Positions 43,067-52,663 are shown, numbered from the stretch's first letter. The stretch is 64,000 bases of DNA from JAWLDA01 sp041686855 (GCA_041686855.1 JAWLDA010000003.1:186001-250000); one strand, 5' to 3'. Program-made: numbers and translations. Notes: generated by a model not told the origin, from the letters alone.

Positions 43067-44488
43067 GTGAAGGATGTGACCCGTGTCATGATTGTGAAAC
43101 TCCCGGTCGTGGGCCAGCTCGAAGAGTCGGTGCTCGACCAGCGCCTCGCCGGGCGAAAACCCGGTCTTAAAGGCGTTTGGATTCAAACGTTGGGTTGTCA
43201 AATGAACGAGCATGACACCGAGATAATCCTGGGGATGCTGGAGCAGGTCGGCTACACCGAAGTCGGGGATCCGGTCGATGCAGATTTGATCATCTACAAT
43301 ACATGTTGCGTACGCGAAAACCCGGAGCGCAAAGTGTACGGCCAAGTGGGCATGCTGCGTGCGCTCAAAGAGCGCAATCCTAACTTGGTCATTGGCATTT
43401 GCGGTTGCATGGTGCAGCAAAAGGCGGAGCTTGAGCGGATTCGTGAGAGTCTCGAGCACGTCGATCTCGTCTTTGGCACACACAACATTCACCGTTTACC
43501 CGAGCTCCTTCATAAGGTGAAGGTGACGGGCGAGCGCGTCATTGAGGTGTGGCACGAGGAAGGTGACGTCGTCGAAGGCCTGCCCGTACAGCGCGAGGGG
43601 AAGCTCAAAGGGTACGTCACAATCATCTACGGCTGCAACGAGTTTTGCACCTATTGTATCGTACCGTACGTGCGCGGCAAGGAGCGCTCCCGTGAGGCGG
43701 CCCAAATCGTGTCGGAGTGTGAGCACTTGGCGCGCGAGGGGTACAAAGAGGTGATGCTCCTCGGGCAGAACGTAAACGCGTACGGCAACGATCTCCAAGA
43801 CGGCAGCAGCTTTGCTCGGCTGTTGGAGCAGGTGGATCAGGTCGAGGGCTTGGAGCGGATTCGTTACACATCGCCGCATCCAAAGCACTACACGGATGAT
43901 GTGATCCGCGTCATGGCCCAAGCCAACAAAGTGTGCGAACATGTACACATGCCGGCTCAGGCGGGCAGTAACCGGACGCTGCGGCGGATGGGACGCCGCT
44001 ACACACGCGAACAATACCTCGAGCTCGTACACAAAATGCGGGCCGAAATTCCAGATTTGGCGCTCACGACCGATTTGATTGTAGGGTTTCCGGGCGAGAC
44101 GGACGAAGAGTTTATGGATACGGTACGCCTCGTCGAAGAGGCAGAGTTTGACAGCGCCTTCATGTTCATCTATTCGCCCAGAATAGGAACTCCGGCGACC
44201 CGACTCAAGGATCAAGTTCCCGAAGATGTCAAAAAGGAGCGTATTCACCAGCTCATTGCTGTGCAAAATGAGATCAGTCGTAAAAAGAACGAAGCCTGGG
44301 TGGGACGGACCGCTCGCGTGTTGGTGGAGGGGACGAGTCAAAAGGATCCCGGCCAACTCTCAGGGCGGACGCGCCAGAATAAGCTGGTGATCTTTGATGG
44401 CCCCACGGATCTCATCGGCAAGAGTGTGGATGTGCGCCTTACACAAGCGCAAACGTGGAGCCTCTCCGGACAGCTCGCCAAGGCCTGA
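43067..44488 (+). CDS. miaB: tRNA-2-methylthio-N6-dimethylallyladenosine synthase
   Basis: MiaB is a radical-SAM iron-sulfur enzyme that methylthiolates i6A37 in tRNAs reading codons that begin with U. The 473-residue protein shows the N-terminal cluster cysteines (TLGCQMNEHDTE, NTCCVREN, GICGCM), the radical-SAM motif GCNEFCTYCIVPYVRGKERSR near 185-205, and a C-terminal TRAM domain (ARVLVEGTSQKDPGQLSGRTRQNKLV). The start is ambiguous: GTG 43067, GTG 43076, ATG 43088 and GTG 43094 are in frame, and none has an ideal ribosome site. The substrate-making enzyme gene miaA lies at the far end of the same cluster. Confidence 0.96.
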   Translation: MKDVTRVMIVKLPVVGQLEESVLDQRLAGRKPGLKGVWIQTLGCQMNEHDTEIILGMLEQVGYTEVGDPVDADLIIYNTCCVRENPERKVYGQVGMLRALKERNPNLVIGICGCMVQQKAELERIRESLEHVDLVFGTHNIHRLPELLHKVKVTGERVIEVWHEEGDVVEGLPVQREGKLKGYVTIIYGCNEFCTYCIVPYVRGKERSREAAQIVSECEHLAREGYKEVMLLGQNVNAYGNDLQDGSSFARLLEQVDQVEGLERIRYTSPHPKHYTDDVIRVMAQANKVCEHVHMPAQAGSNRTLRRMGRRYTREQYLELVHKMRAEIPDLALTTDLIVGFPGETDEEFMDTVRLVEEAEFDSAFMFIYSPRIGTPATRLKDQVPEDVKKERIHQLIAVQNEISRKKNEAWVGRTARVLVEGTSQKDPGQLSGRTRQNKLVIFDGPTDLIGKSVDVRLTQAQTWSLSGQLAKA

Positions 44489-44551
44489 TCGTCCCGGGAG
44501 AGTGAGTCGACCCTGGACCTTTAGCGTATCATCATCGAATGAGAGGAGCGA

Positions 44552-44965
44552 ATGCGGGTGAGACGCCAGCGCTTGCAAGTGGGAGTACCCCTCGATCCTG
44601 ATGAAACGCTTTACGAGTTCGGTTCGCGAGAGGTTTGGCAATCGACGCTGATCACCTCGGATCACCAGGAGGTTGGACCGGTGATCCGCCAGGTGGTCGA
44701 ACCGGGGATGTACACGATTCGGTATTTTGTCGTGTACGACGTGCCTCGCAGTCGCCACATTCTCGTTCCTTCCAACACTGTCCTCGACATCTCCGACGCG
44801 AAGGTGTTTTGTACCCTCTCTACGGAGGAGATTGAGACCATGCCATCGTTCCTCCGGGAGATGGACCGGGGATACGAGCAGGAGGTGTACGAAGCGGCGG
44901 GGCGTACACCCCACTGGGTCGAGGAGCAGGCCGTAAACTCGTCATCCAAGAAGAGTGACGAATAA
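44552..44965 (+). CDS. PRC-barrel-like small protein between miaB and mutS
   Basis: The 137-residue protein starts at an ATG after AGAGGAG. Residues about 22-95 follow a PRC-barrel-like plan: GSREVWQSTLITSDHQEVGPVIRQVVEPG, then YFVVYDVP, HILVPSNTVLDI and a final strand ending KVFCTL. The acidic C-terminal third (MPSFLREMDRGYEQEVYEAAG) is probably helical. In Bacillus this position holds ymcA and the spore-coat gene cotE; I see no similarity to either. PRC-barrel proteins take part in RNA maturation and photosynthetic complexes. The role here is unknown, but the position suggests cotranscription with miaB and mutS. Confidence 0.65.
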   Translation: MRVRRQRLQVGVPLDPDETLYEFGSREVWQSTLITSDHQEVGPVIRQVVEPGMYTIRYFVVYDVPRSRHILVPSNTVLDISDAKVFCTLSTEEIETMPSFLREMDRGYEQEVYEAAGRTPHWVEEQAVNSSSKKSDE

Positions 44966-45025
44966 GCCACCATGGGCGAAGTGGGCAACCTAGGCGACTA
45001 AGGTTTGGCAGGTGCACTCTCTAAG

Positions 45026-47761
45026 ATGACACAGCTCACACCGATGCTCCGGCAGTACTACGAGCAGAAGAGCCAGTACCCGGGGTGTATCCTCCTCTTT
45101 CGCCTCGGGGATTTTTATGAGATGTTTGGCGACGATGCCACGTTGGCATCCAAGCTCCTACAGATTACGCTCACCTCTAGGGATGCCGGCGGCGATACGC
45201 GCATCCCGATGTGCGGCGTTCCGCACCACTCGGCGGAGAAGTACATCGCTCAGCTCGTACGAAACGGGTACAAAGTCGCCTTGTGCGAGCAAGTGGAGGA
45301 TCCAAAAGCCGCCAAAGGTGTTGTCCGCCGCGAGGTCGTACGAGTCGTCACTCCAGGAACGGTGACCGACGAGGAGATGTTAAGCGAGCGGGAGAACAAC
45401 TTTCTCGTTTCGCTTTCGTACAAGGCAGAGGCCCCTCGAAGTCGCGCCACCCACCTCTTTCCGCACCCTTCGTACACGATCGGATTGGCCGTCTGCGACT
45501 TGTCCACCGGAGAGTTCATGTGTACCGAGATGGGGCCGGAGGGGGCCGTAGGCTCTCTTAAGAACGAGCTCACTCGACTAAGCCCTACCGAAGTGCTACT
45601 CGATCCTGCATTCGAAGATGAAGAGGCCCAACAACTCTTAGAGACGATTCACGCGTCCGTCGCCGGGCTTGTCGAGGTCCAAGAGCCCCGGTACTTTTAC
45701 GACGAGTCGGCCCGTAAACGACTTCTCTCTCACTTTCACACGGAATCCCTCGAAGGCTTTGGCTGTGAGCGTCTGGATGTGGCAGTGCGCTGTGCCGGGG
45801 CCCTCCTGGAGTACCTGACCGAGACCCAAAAGCGCCATCTCGACCAGATCTCCCGCCTCTCGACGTACTCGGTCGCGGAACATATGCAGATCGACGCTGC
45901 GACGCGCCGCAACTTGGAGCTCGTCCGCACGCTGCGGGACGGCGAGCGCCGCGGCTCCCTCATATGGGTCCTCGATCGGACAAGCACTTCGATGGGTGGA
46001 CGCCTCCTCAGACGTTGGACGCTACAGCCTCTTGTCAAAGCGGCAGCCATTCAAACCCGCCTCGATGCAGTCGATGATTTGGTGCAAAATGTAGACCTGC
46101 GCTTCGGTTTACGTTCCCTATTCGACAAGGTCTACGACGTCGAGCGTCTCGTTGCCCGAGTCGCGTCGCAATCGGCCAACGCTCGTGACCTCATCGCGCT
46201 CAAAGCATCGTTACGGGTGCTTCCTGAGATCCAAGCTGCCCTGGCAAACCAGGCAAAGGCCGAACGCCTGAGCCAGTTAGCCGACCAAATCGATCCGTGC
46301 GCCGACGTGTGTGCCACCATCTCACAGGCGATCGTCGATGAGCCACCAATCTCCATTACCGAAGGCGGGATTATCCGGCGTGGGTACTCCGCCGATGTGG
46401 ACGAGCTTGCTCTTGCCGCCACTAGTGGGCGCGAGTGGATCAGTCGGCTCGAACAGGAGGAGCGAGACCGGACAAAGATTCGCTCACTCAAAGTGGGCTA
46501 TAACAAGGTGTTTGGCTATTATATCGAGGTGACTCGCCCCAACCTCGCCCAAGTGCCGGCCGAGTACCAACGCAAACAGACACTCGCCAACGCTGAGCGC
46601 TTCATCACGCCTGAGCTCAAGGAACAAGAGGAGCGCATTCTCGGAGCTCATGATCGCCTGGTCGAGCTGGAGTATGAGCTCTTTGTCGAGTTGCGCCGTC
46701 AAATCGGCGAAGCGGCCGCGCGTATACAATCCGCGGCCCGAATCCTTGCTGAGCTCGATGTGTACCTTGCGCTCGCCGACGTAGCCGTCGATCGCGGGTA
46801 CGTGAAACCCGTCGTCGACGAAGATGATGCCCTCGAGATTCGAGACGGGCGCCACCCAGTGGTGGAAGCGACGCTCAAGGACGAAGCATTCGTCCCCAAT
46901 GACCTCCACCTCGATGGCGAGACCCAAGTGATTGTGCTTACGGGTCCCAACATGGCGGGGAAGAGCACGTACCTTCGCCAGACCGCGCTCATCGTCCTCA
47001 TGGCGCAAATCGGTTCCTTTGTGCCGGCGAGCGCCGCGCGCATTGGGGTTGTCGATCGGATATTTACGCGCGTCGGCGCCTCCGACGACCTGGCGACGGG
47101 CCAAAGCACCTTTATGGTCGAGATGAACGAAGTGGCCAACATTTTAAACCACGCAACGCCCAAGAGTTTAGTCATCCTCGATGAAGTGGGACGCGGCACG
47201 AGCACCTTTGACGGTCTCAGTATCGCCTGGGCCGTCACGGAGTATCTCCTCAAAGAGCCTAGAGTCAAGGCGAAGACACTCTTCGCCACCCATTACCATG
47301 AGCTCACAGAGTTAGAAGAGCTGCTACCCGGTGTAAAAAACTACTCCGTCGCCGTGCATAAAGAGGGGCAGGAGATCCTGTTTTTGCGACGCATTGTCCA
47401 GGGCGGCGCCGATCAGAGTTACGGGATAGAAGTGGCACGGCTAGCTGGATTGCCGGCGCCTGTGCTCCAAAGGGCCCGTCAGATTCTCGAGGCCCTCGAG
47501 TCGAGCGAAGAACGGAGACTCGCTCAGGATGCCGCGGCAGCCACCATTGATGACACTTCAGGAGAAATTGCACCCACAACTCTAACCGAAGCCTCCGAAG
47601 GATCCGGGCGCCGCCCCGCACAGCTGGCGCTCTTTGCGCCGCCGCATCCATTGATCGAGCGTCTCAAGGCGACAGACGTTGAACGCCTCACCCCGCTCGA
47701 AGCGCTCAACCTCCTGGCGGCGTTCGTCAACGAAGCTCGACTAGGAGGAGACGCATCGTGA
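45026..47761 (+). CDS. mutS: DNA mismatch repair protein MutS
   Basis: MutS recognises mismatches and recruits MutL. The 911-residue protein has the mismatch-binding GDFYEMFGDDA with the intercalating Phe near residue 30, core and clamp domains, and the ATPase with TGPNMAGKSTYLRQTALI (Walker A), the GVVDRIFTRVGASDDLATGQSTFMVEM segment, and LVILDEVGRGTSTFDGLSIAWA (Walker B and signature). ATG 45026 is taken, with AGGTG about 11 bases before; TTG 45005 in frame is a weaker alternative. Its stop overlaps the GTG of mutL by 4 bases, coupling the two. Confidence 0.98.
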   Translation: MTQLTPMLRQYYEQKSQYPGCILLFRLGDFYEMFGDDATLASKLLQITLTSRDAGGDTRIPMCGVPHHSAEKYIAQLVRNGYKVALCEQVEDPKAAKGVVRREVVRVVTPGTVTDEEMLSERENNFLVSLSYKAEAPRSRATHLFPHPSYTIGLAVCDLSTGEFMCTEMGPEGAVGSLKNELTRLSPTEVLLDPAFEDEEAQQLLETIHASVAGLVEVQEPRYFYDESARKRLLSHFHTESLEGFGCERLDVAVRCAGALLEYLTETQKRHLDQISRLSTYSVAEHMQIDAATRRNLELVRTLRDGERRGSLIWVLDRTSTSMGGRLLRRWTLQPLVKAAAIQTRLDAVDDLVQNVDLRFGLRSLFDKVYDVERLVARVASQSANARDLIALKASLRVLPEIQAALANQAKAERLSQLADQIDPCADVCATISQAIVDEPPISITEGGIIRRGYSADVDELALAATSGREWISRLEQEERDRTKIRSLKVGYNKVFGYYIEVTRPNLAQVPAEYQRKQTLANAERFITPELKEQEERILGAHDRLVELEYELFVELRRQIGEAAARIQSAARILAELDVYLALADVAVDRGYVKPVVDEDDALEIRDGRHPVVEATLKDEAFVPNDLHLDGETQVIVLTGPNMAGKSTYLRQTALIVLMAQIGSFVPASAARIGVVDRIFTRVGASDDLATGQSTFMVEMNEVANILNHATPKSLVILDEVGRGTSTFDGLSIAWAVTEYLLKEPRVKAKTLFATHYHELTELEELLPGVKNYSVAVHKEGQEILFLRRIVQGGADQSYGIEVARLAGLPAPVLQRARQILEALESSEERRLAQDAAAATIDDTSGEIAPTTLTEASEGSGRRPAQLALFAPPHPLIERLKATDVERLTPLEALNLLAAFVNEARLGGDAS

Positions 47762-49761
47762 ACGGTGAGCAGGCGACGTCCGGCTCCCCTCGGACGATTC
47801 ACGTCTTAACCCCCGACGTCACCAATAAGATCGCCGCGGGCGAGGTGGTTGAACGGCCGGCCTCCGTCGTCAAAGAGCTGGTCGAGAATGCTCTCGACGC
47901 AGGGGCCACCCGCATCCAGGTCGAGGTGAAGGGCGGTGGGAAAGAGCTCATCCGCGTGAGTGACAATGGAACAGGTGTACCGGCGGATCAAGCCGCACTC
48001 GCCTTTGAGCGGCATGCGACGAGTAAGATCCGGGAGGCTGAGGACCTTACGACAGTGTTGAGCCTCGGCTTTCGCGGCGAAGCGCTCCCGAGCATCGCCT
48101 CGATCTCCCGCGTCGAATTCGTCACCCGACCTGCAACCCAGGACGAAGCGACCCGGATCGATGTGGCCGATGGGCGCATCTCTCAATCCGTCGCCGGTGC
48201 GCCGGTCGGTACCCGTGTCAGTGTCTACGAACTCTTTTACAACACGCCGGCGCGCTACAAATTCCTGAAGACAGACGCCACCGAGCGGCGTTACATTGCG
48301 GAAGCGCTTACCAACATGGCTCTAGCCCACTTCGGCGTCTCATTCACACTGGTCATGGAGGGGCGCGAAGTGCTGCGCACACCCGGAACGGGGAGACTCA
48401 AGGAGTGTATCGGATCGGTCTACGGGCGCAGTGTCGTCGAAAAGCTCGTAGCCGTGGAATGGGACTCAGGATTGACAACCGTCTCCGGTTACGTCGGTAA
48501 GCCCGAGACGGCCAAGGGGAACCGGAGCGCCGAATCGATCTTTGTGAACGGCCGGTGGGTCCAAAATCGGACGCTTTTCACGGCGGTCGAGAAAGGGTAC
48601 GAGGCGCTGCTTGCACATCGCCGCTTTCCGTTGGCAGTCTTACATTTAAGCATCGATCCGACACTGATCGATGTTAACGTCCATCCGGCCAAGACGGAGA
48701 TCCGCTTTAAAGAGGAACGCGAGGTGTTCAAAGCGCTCATGCTCTCGGTCCGTAAAGCACTAACGGAGGCAAACCTCGTGCGTGAAGTCGGTGAGAGCGG
48801 GCCGCCGCCGCCCACTATCGAAGAACGGCCTGCCGGTCCCGAAGCCACGCCTGGTGCCCAGACGCGACTGGTCTGGAACTCTTCGGCGGTGCGTCCCGTC
48901 CCACGAGGCCAGGACGTAGCCCCTAATCGCCCATCCGAACACCCTCAGTGGATCGGAGAGGCTCGCTCCGAGTGGTCCCAAGGATCTACAGAGGTCGCCG
49001 CGACCTCAGCTCCCGCCCCGTGGAGTACGCCACAACAAGAATCGGGGCGCCCAGCGCCCGCTCACGAGAGAGAGGATCACGCGCGCCTCGCCCTCGCGTC
49101 CGAGCGGGCAGAGCGTGAGCGCATCGCTCTTACTCAAGAGGCGAACGCCCACGGATTCGACGCGCGTGAGCTGTTGGCAAGTGCTCAGGTCTTGGGTCAG
49201 ACGCTCAACACCTACTTAATAGTGCCGGTGCCACACGGGCTCTGGCTAATCGACCAGCATGTGGCACACGAGCGCATCCTATACGAGCGTGTGTTGAACG
49301 ATGACGCGAACCAGGACCGGGGTCGAAGCCGGACGTTCTCGCAGGAGTTGCTCATACCTCAGACGCTCTCACTGACGCCGACGCTCTCGGCAGCTTTGGA
49401 AGAGCATGTAGAACTTCTGGGCTCCCTTGGATTTGCGGTCGAGCCCTTTGGTCCCAGGGAGTGGCTCATGCGATCCGTGCCGGCTACACTGCGCACCCCG
49501 GGGCCAACCCGCTTGGTTGCTCTGCTCGAAGAGTTGATCACCCTCTTCACCGAAGGCGGACCGACGCTAAAAGAGCGCGCGGCGGCCATGGTCGCGTGCC
49601 GCGGAGCGATAAAGGCGGGGGATGTGCTACAACCGGAAGCGATGAACCACCTTGTGCGGGAATTGGCCCACGTCGCCAATCCGTTCGCCTGCCCCCACGG
49701 ACGTCCGGTCATCCTCCAGTTGCATCAGCGCGAGATCGAACGAAGGTTCGGGCGTACGTAA
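47758..49761 (+). CDS. mutL: DNA mismatch repair protein MutL
   Basis: MutL couples mismatch recognition to strand incision. The 667-residue protein has a GHKL ATPase N-terminus (IAAGEVVERPASVVKELVENALDAGAT, DNGTGVP, GFRGEALPSIASIS), a variable linker (about 360-450) and a C-terminal endonuclease domain. The metal-site motif reads DQHVAHERILYE, with Val where DQHA is usual. Zinc-associated ACRGAIKAGD and CPHGRP are present, so it is an endonuclease-type MutL as expected where MutH is absent. It is coupled to mutS upstream and to a methyltransferase downstream by overlaps. Confidence 0.97.
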   Translation: MNGEQATSGSPRTIHVLTPDVTNKIAAGEVVERPASVVKELVENALDAGATRIQVEVKGGGKELIRVSDNGTGVPADQAALAFERHATSKIREAEDLTTVLSLGFRGEALPSIASISRVEFVTRPATQDEATRIDVADGRISQSVAGAPVGTRVSVYELFYNTPARYKFLKTDATERRYIAEALTNMALAHFGVSFTLVMEGREVLRTPGTGRLKECIGSVYGRSVVEKLVAVEWDSGLTTVSGYVGKPETAKGNRSAESIFVNGRWVQNRTLFTAVEKGYEALLAHRRFPLAVLHLSIDPTLIDVNVHPAKTEIRFKEEREVFKALMLSVRKALTEANLVREVGESGPPPPTIEERPAGPEATPGAQTRLVWNSSAVRPVPRGQDVAPNRPSEHPQWIGEARSEWSQGSTEVAATSAPAPWSTPQQESGRPAPAHEREDHARLALASERAERERIALTQEANAHGFDARELLASAQVLGQTLNTYLIVPVPHGLWLIDQHVAHERILYERVLNDDANQDRGRSRTFSQELLIPQTLSLTPTLSAALEEHVELLGSLGFAVEPFGPREWLMRSVPATLRTPGPTRLVALLEELITLFTEGGPTLKERAAAMVACRGAIKAGDVLQPEAMNHLVRELAHVANPFACPHGRPVILQLHQREIERRFGRT

Positions 49762-50624
49762 TGCGTTATCCATCGTTAGGCGAGGTCCTTGTCACTACCG
49801 GCAGGCGTTCGACCCCCGAAGAGATGCGGCGTGCCGGAGCGTTGGCAAAGGAGCATGGGCTCATCTACACCCCGCGGCGTGAGGGTCGCCTGGATCACCT
49901 GGGAGGCGAAGGGAGGCCGATCCTCGTCGTCGCGGGCGACGGGCTCACCCTTTACTTTGGAGACCAAACCTTTCGGTACCACCCCGGGATGGGGGTAAAC
50001 CGCATCCGAGTCATGCGGCAAGGTCGACCGGACTGGATGATCGAAGCGATGGGGCTCGGGCCCGGTGATCACCTGCTCGACGCTACCCTCGGGATCGGGA
50101 GCGACCTCCTTGTGGGCAGCTTCGTCGTAGGGCCCACTGGGCGCGTGCTCGGTCTAGAGTCTGAACCTCTTCTCGCGCTCGTAGTACGCGAGGGTATGGC
50201 GGAGTACGAGCACAAGTCGCACGTGGTAACTGAGGCGTTGCGACGCATCGAAGTAGAGGCGGTAGCGCACGAGGATTACCTGGAGACGGCTGCAACCGAC
50301 AGCTTCGATGTGGTCTACTTTGACCCCATGTTTCAGGATCCCGTCCTCGAGAGCACGCATATGACACCCATTCGTCTCCTAGCCAATCCGCAACCTCTCT
50401 CCAAACCATGTTTAGAGGAGGCGCGCCGAGTCGCTCGGCGATCTGTCGTCGTTAAGGACCGGCGCGACGGCCCGTATGCTCAAAGTGGATGGTTTGATCG
50501 GGTACTTGGGGGTCCCAAGAGTCGCATCGCCTACTGTGTACTGGAGAGCAGCGTCGACCGACATGGAGATATGGATGGGGAGGCGAATTGCAATGGAGGT
50601 GAGATACGTGAACGCAAAATCTGA
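49761..50624 (+). CDS. RsmJ-like class I SAM-dependent methyltransferase
   Basis: The 287-residue protein starts at ATG 49761 inside the mutL stop (TAATG). A class I methyltransferase fold occupies the C-terminal two-thirds: DATLGIGSDLLVGSFVVGP (SAM loop), a GLESEP strand, and VVYFDPMFQDP, which matches the DPMFP-type motif of RsmJ-related rRNA guanine N2-methyltransferases. The N-terminal 90 residues (VTTGRRSTPEEMRRAGALAKEHGL) form a family-typical extension. The rRNA target is inferred only. It sits between mutL and miaA and overlaps the miaA start by 17 bases. The frame continues 100 codons into mutL, which I reject. Confidence 0.82.
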   Translation: MRYPSLGEVLVTTGRRSTPEEMRRAGALAKEHGLIYTPRREGRLDHLGGEGRPILVVAGDGLTLYFGDQTFRYHPGMGVNRIRVMRQGRPDWMIEAMGLGPGDHLLDATLGIGSDLLVGSFVVGPTGRVLGLESEPLLALVVREGMAEYEHKSHVVTEALRRIEVEAVAHEDYLETAATDSFDVVYFDPMFQDPVLESTHMTPIRLLANPQPLSKPCLEEARRVARRSVVVKDRRDGPYAQSGWFDRVLGGPKSRIAYCVLESSVDRHGDMDGEANCNGGEIRERKI

Positions 50625-51567
50625 CGTGCGGCCTCCGATTGTCGTCATTGTTGGCCCGACAGCCGTGGGAAAGACAGCTCTCGCGGTCGATCTCGCGCTC
50701 CGCTTTAGCGGCGAGATCGTTACAGCCGATTCGATGCAGGTGTACCGCGGAATGAACATCGGCACAGCCAAACCGACGCCAAGCGAACAGAGAGGTGTGC
50801 CTCACCATCTCATCGACATATGCGATCCCGACCGCCTCTTTAATGTCGCAGAGTACCGCGACCTCGCCCACAGGGCGATCGCCGACATTCACGCGCGAGG
50901 ACGCCTTCCACTCGTCGCGGGCGGAACCGGGCTCTACATCAAGGCGATCCTGGACGAATTCCTTTTCCCCGACGAGGGACCCGACTATGAGATCCGTGGT
51001 GAGCTCGAGTCGTACTCCCGGGTGCACGGCTCTGCCGCTCTACACGCCCGATTGGCCGACATCGATCCCACGACCGCCGAGAGAGTGCACCCCAACGACA
51101 TTCGCAGAGTAGTCCGTGCACTCGAAGTGTATCAAAGGACGGGCCGTCCCATGTCGGAGCACCTTAAGGAGATTGAGAACAGCGTAAGTCGATACCGGGT
51201 CGTGCAGATCGGCTTGACGCGGCCGCGGGCCTCCTTATACCAGCGCATTGAGGCTCGGGTGGATGAACAGATCGAAGCAGGTCTCGTCGACGAAGTGAAA
51301 GGCCTTATTCAGCGTTTCCCGGATATGCCGGTCGCGCGGCAAGCTTTGGGGTATAAAGAGATCATAGCGTATCTCGAGGGAGAGGTGGGCCTCGACGAGG
51401 CGATCGCGCTCCTCAAGCGCGACACGCGTCGCTTTGCGAAGCGCCAATTCACGTGGTTCAACCGAGACCAACGAATTCACTGGATCGACCTAGAGACGCA
51501 TACCGCCGGCTCCTTGGAGCCGGCGGCACACATCGAAACTTTGATTCGGCGGCACATCGACAGTTAA
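50608..51567 (+). CDS. miaA: tRNA dimethylallyltransferase
   Basis: MiaA adds the dimethylallyl group to A37 of tRNA, producing the substrate for MiaB. From GTG 50608, with GGAGGTGA 5 bases upstream, it is 319 residues. Motifs: VGPTAVGKTALAVDLA (P-loop), ADSMQVYRGMNIGTAKP, VAGGTGLYIKAILD, and ARQALGYKEIIAYL with the RFAKRQFTWFNRD segment near the C-terminus. The open frame extends upstream into the methyltransferase gene; the extension is not family-like. Its TAA shares GTTAAC with the convergent nadA stop. In Bacillus hfq follows miaA; it does not here. Confidence 0.97.
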   Translation: MNAKSDVRPPIVVIVGPTAVGKTALAVDLALRFSGEIVTADSMQVYRGMNIGTAKPTPSEQRGVPHHLIDICDPDRLFNVAEYRDLAHRAIADIHARGRLPLVAGGTGLYIKAILDEFLFPDEGPDYEIRGELESYSRVHGSAALHARLADIDPTTAERVHPNDIRRVVRALEVYQRTGRPMSEHLKEIENSVSRYRVVQIGLTRPRASLYQRIEARVDEQIEAGLVDEVKGLIQRFPDMPVARQALGYKEIIAYLEGEVGLDEAIALLKRDTRRFAKRQFTWFNRDQRIHWIDLETHTAGSLEPAAHIETLIRRHIDS

Positions 51568-52562
51568 CCGATGGCTATCATGCGCTCAATCGCTTGGCGG
51601 GCTCGATCCGCGATTTCCTTCTCGACGCTGACGTGGAAGACGTCGTCCCTAAGCGCTCGGTAAACCTTCTCAAGCGTGATCATCTTCATAAAGGGACAAA
51701 CAGCGTGCTCCGTCGCCGGAATAAACGTCTTGTCGGGGCTATCCTTTTGGAGACGGTGAAGAATGCCAACCTCGGTCGCCACGATAAACGTGTCTGCTGG
51801 TGACTCTTTTGCGTGGTCGATCATTTTGCCTGTCGACAGCAACGTCGTGTTGGAGGGGAGGTCACCCATCGCTAATTCGTACATGGAGGACGTGCTGCAC
51901 CCGCACTCCGGGTGAATGAGCAGCTCGGCGTTGGGGTAGCGCTCCGCCAAGCCAGAGACGTCATCGGTGTGAATCCCTGCATGCACGTGGCATTCGCCCA
52001 TCCAAATGTGCATTTTTCGTCCCGTCACCTTCTCGACGTAGCTGCCGAGGAACATGTCGGGGAGGAAGAGGATCTCCTTATCCTCCGGGATCGACTCGAC
52101 GACTTGGACCGCATTGCTCGACGTGCAGCAAATATCGGTCTCTGCCTTAACTTCGGCCGACGTGTTGACGTAACTGACGACGACGGCGTCGGGGAACTCC
52201 TTTTTCCACTCCCGCAACTGGTCCGCAGTGATGGTGTCGGCCAGCGAACATCCTGCGCCAAGGTCTGGCAGAAGGACGCGTTTTTCGGGTGAAAGGATCG
52301 CCGCGGTCTCCGCCATAAAGTGAACACCGCAAAAGAGAATCAAGTCGGCGTCGGTGTGCGCCGCCGCTTGACGGGCGAGTCCGAGAGAGTCACCGGTGTA
52401 GTCCGCCAAATCCTGAATTTCGGGCAACTCGTAGTTATGGGCGAGAATCACCGCATTGCGCTCTTTGCGCAATGCGTTAATCCGTGAAATTAGCTCATCT
52501 TGACTCAAGCTCATCTCGTCCGACTCTTGTACAGAGACTTGAGGGGCGCGTCCAGAATTCAT
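51564..52562 (-). CDS. nadA: Quinolinate synthase A
   Basis: NadA condenses iminoaspartate with dihydroxyacetone phosphate to quinolinate in NAD synthesis, using a [4Fe-4S] cluster. The 332-residue protein shows NAVILAHNYELPEIQDLADYTGDSLGLAR, the Cys of LFCGVHFMAETA, the ICCTSSNAVQVV and HPECGCSTSS regions, and AVCPFMKM; three of these cysteines hold the cluster. ATG 52562 is used; an ATG at 52514 (MSLSQDEL) is possible. An extended -10 promoter lies 42-50 bases upstream. nadB and nadC are not adjacent. Confidence 0.97.
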   Translation of the reverse strand: MNSGRAPQVSVQESDEMSLSQDELISRINALRKERNAVILAHNYELPEIQDLADYTGDSLGLARQAAAHTDADLILFCGVHFMAETAAILSPEKRVLLPDLGAGCSLADTITADQLREWKKEFPDAVVVSYVNTSAEVKAETDICCTSSNAVQVVESIPEDKEILFLPDMFLGSYVEKVTGRKMHIWMGECHVHAGIHTDDVSGLAERYPNAELLIHPECGCSTSSMYELAMGDLPSNTTLLSTGKMIDHAKESPADTFIVATEVGILHRLQKDSPDKTFIPATEHAVCPFMKMITLEKVYRALRDDVFHVSVEKEIADRARQAIERMIAIG

Positions 52563-52603
52563 GTCTGATTACGGCACCGCTTTCTTATGGGTGTTGATTT
52601 CAT

Positions 52604-52612
52604 ATTATATCA
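52604..52612 (-). promoter_or_regulatory. Extended -10 promoter element of nadA
   Basis: On the minus strand TGATATAAT gives a TGn extended -10 with a perfect TATAAT. No -35 hexamer is seen at 16-18 bases, consistent with an extended -10 promoter. It is in a short AT-rich stretch just upstream of nadA. Confidence 0.6.
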
Positions 52613-52630
52613 CATTTTAATGCAATCCGA

Positions 52631-52663
52631 GGCGCGGTGGTGCGAATCGCCCCACCGCTCGCC
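52631..52663 (-). terminator. GC-rich hairpin after menG (possible terminator)
   Basis: GCGGTGG (52634-52640) and CCACCGC (52652-52658) form a perfect 7-base stem with an 11-base loop, extended by GGC/GCC with a bulge. It begins directly after the menG stop. There is no T-run, so it is a weak terminator or an RNA-end stabiliser separating menG from the nadA promoter. Confidence 0.45.

Noticed and set aside
44552..44965. Spore coat protein CotE by position
   Set aside because: The sequence shows no CotE-like segments; the strands fit a PRC-barrel plan instead.
49461..49760. 100-codon N-terminal extension of the methyltransferase gene
   Set aside because: It overlaps conserved mutL sequence in another frame, and the ATG at 49761 gives the family-like start.
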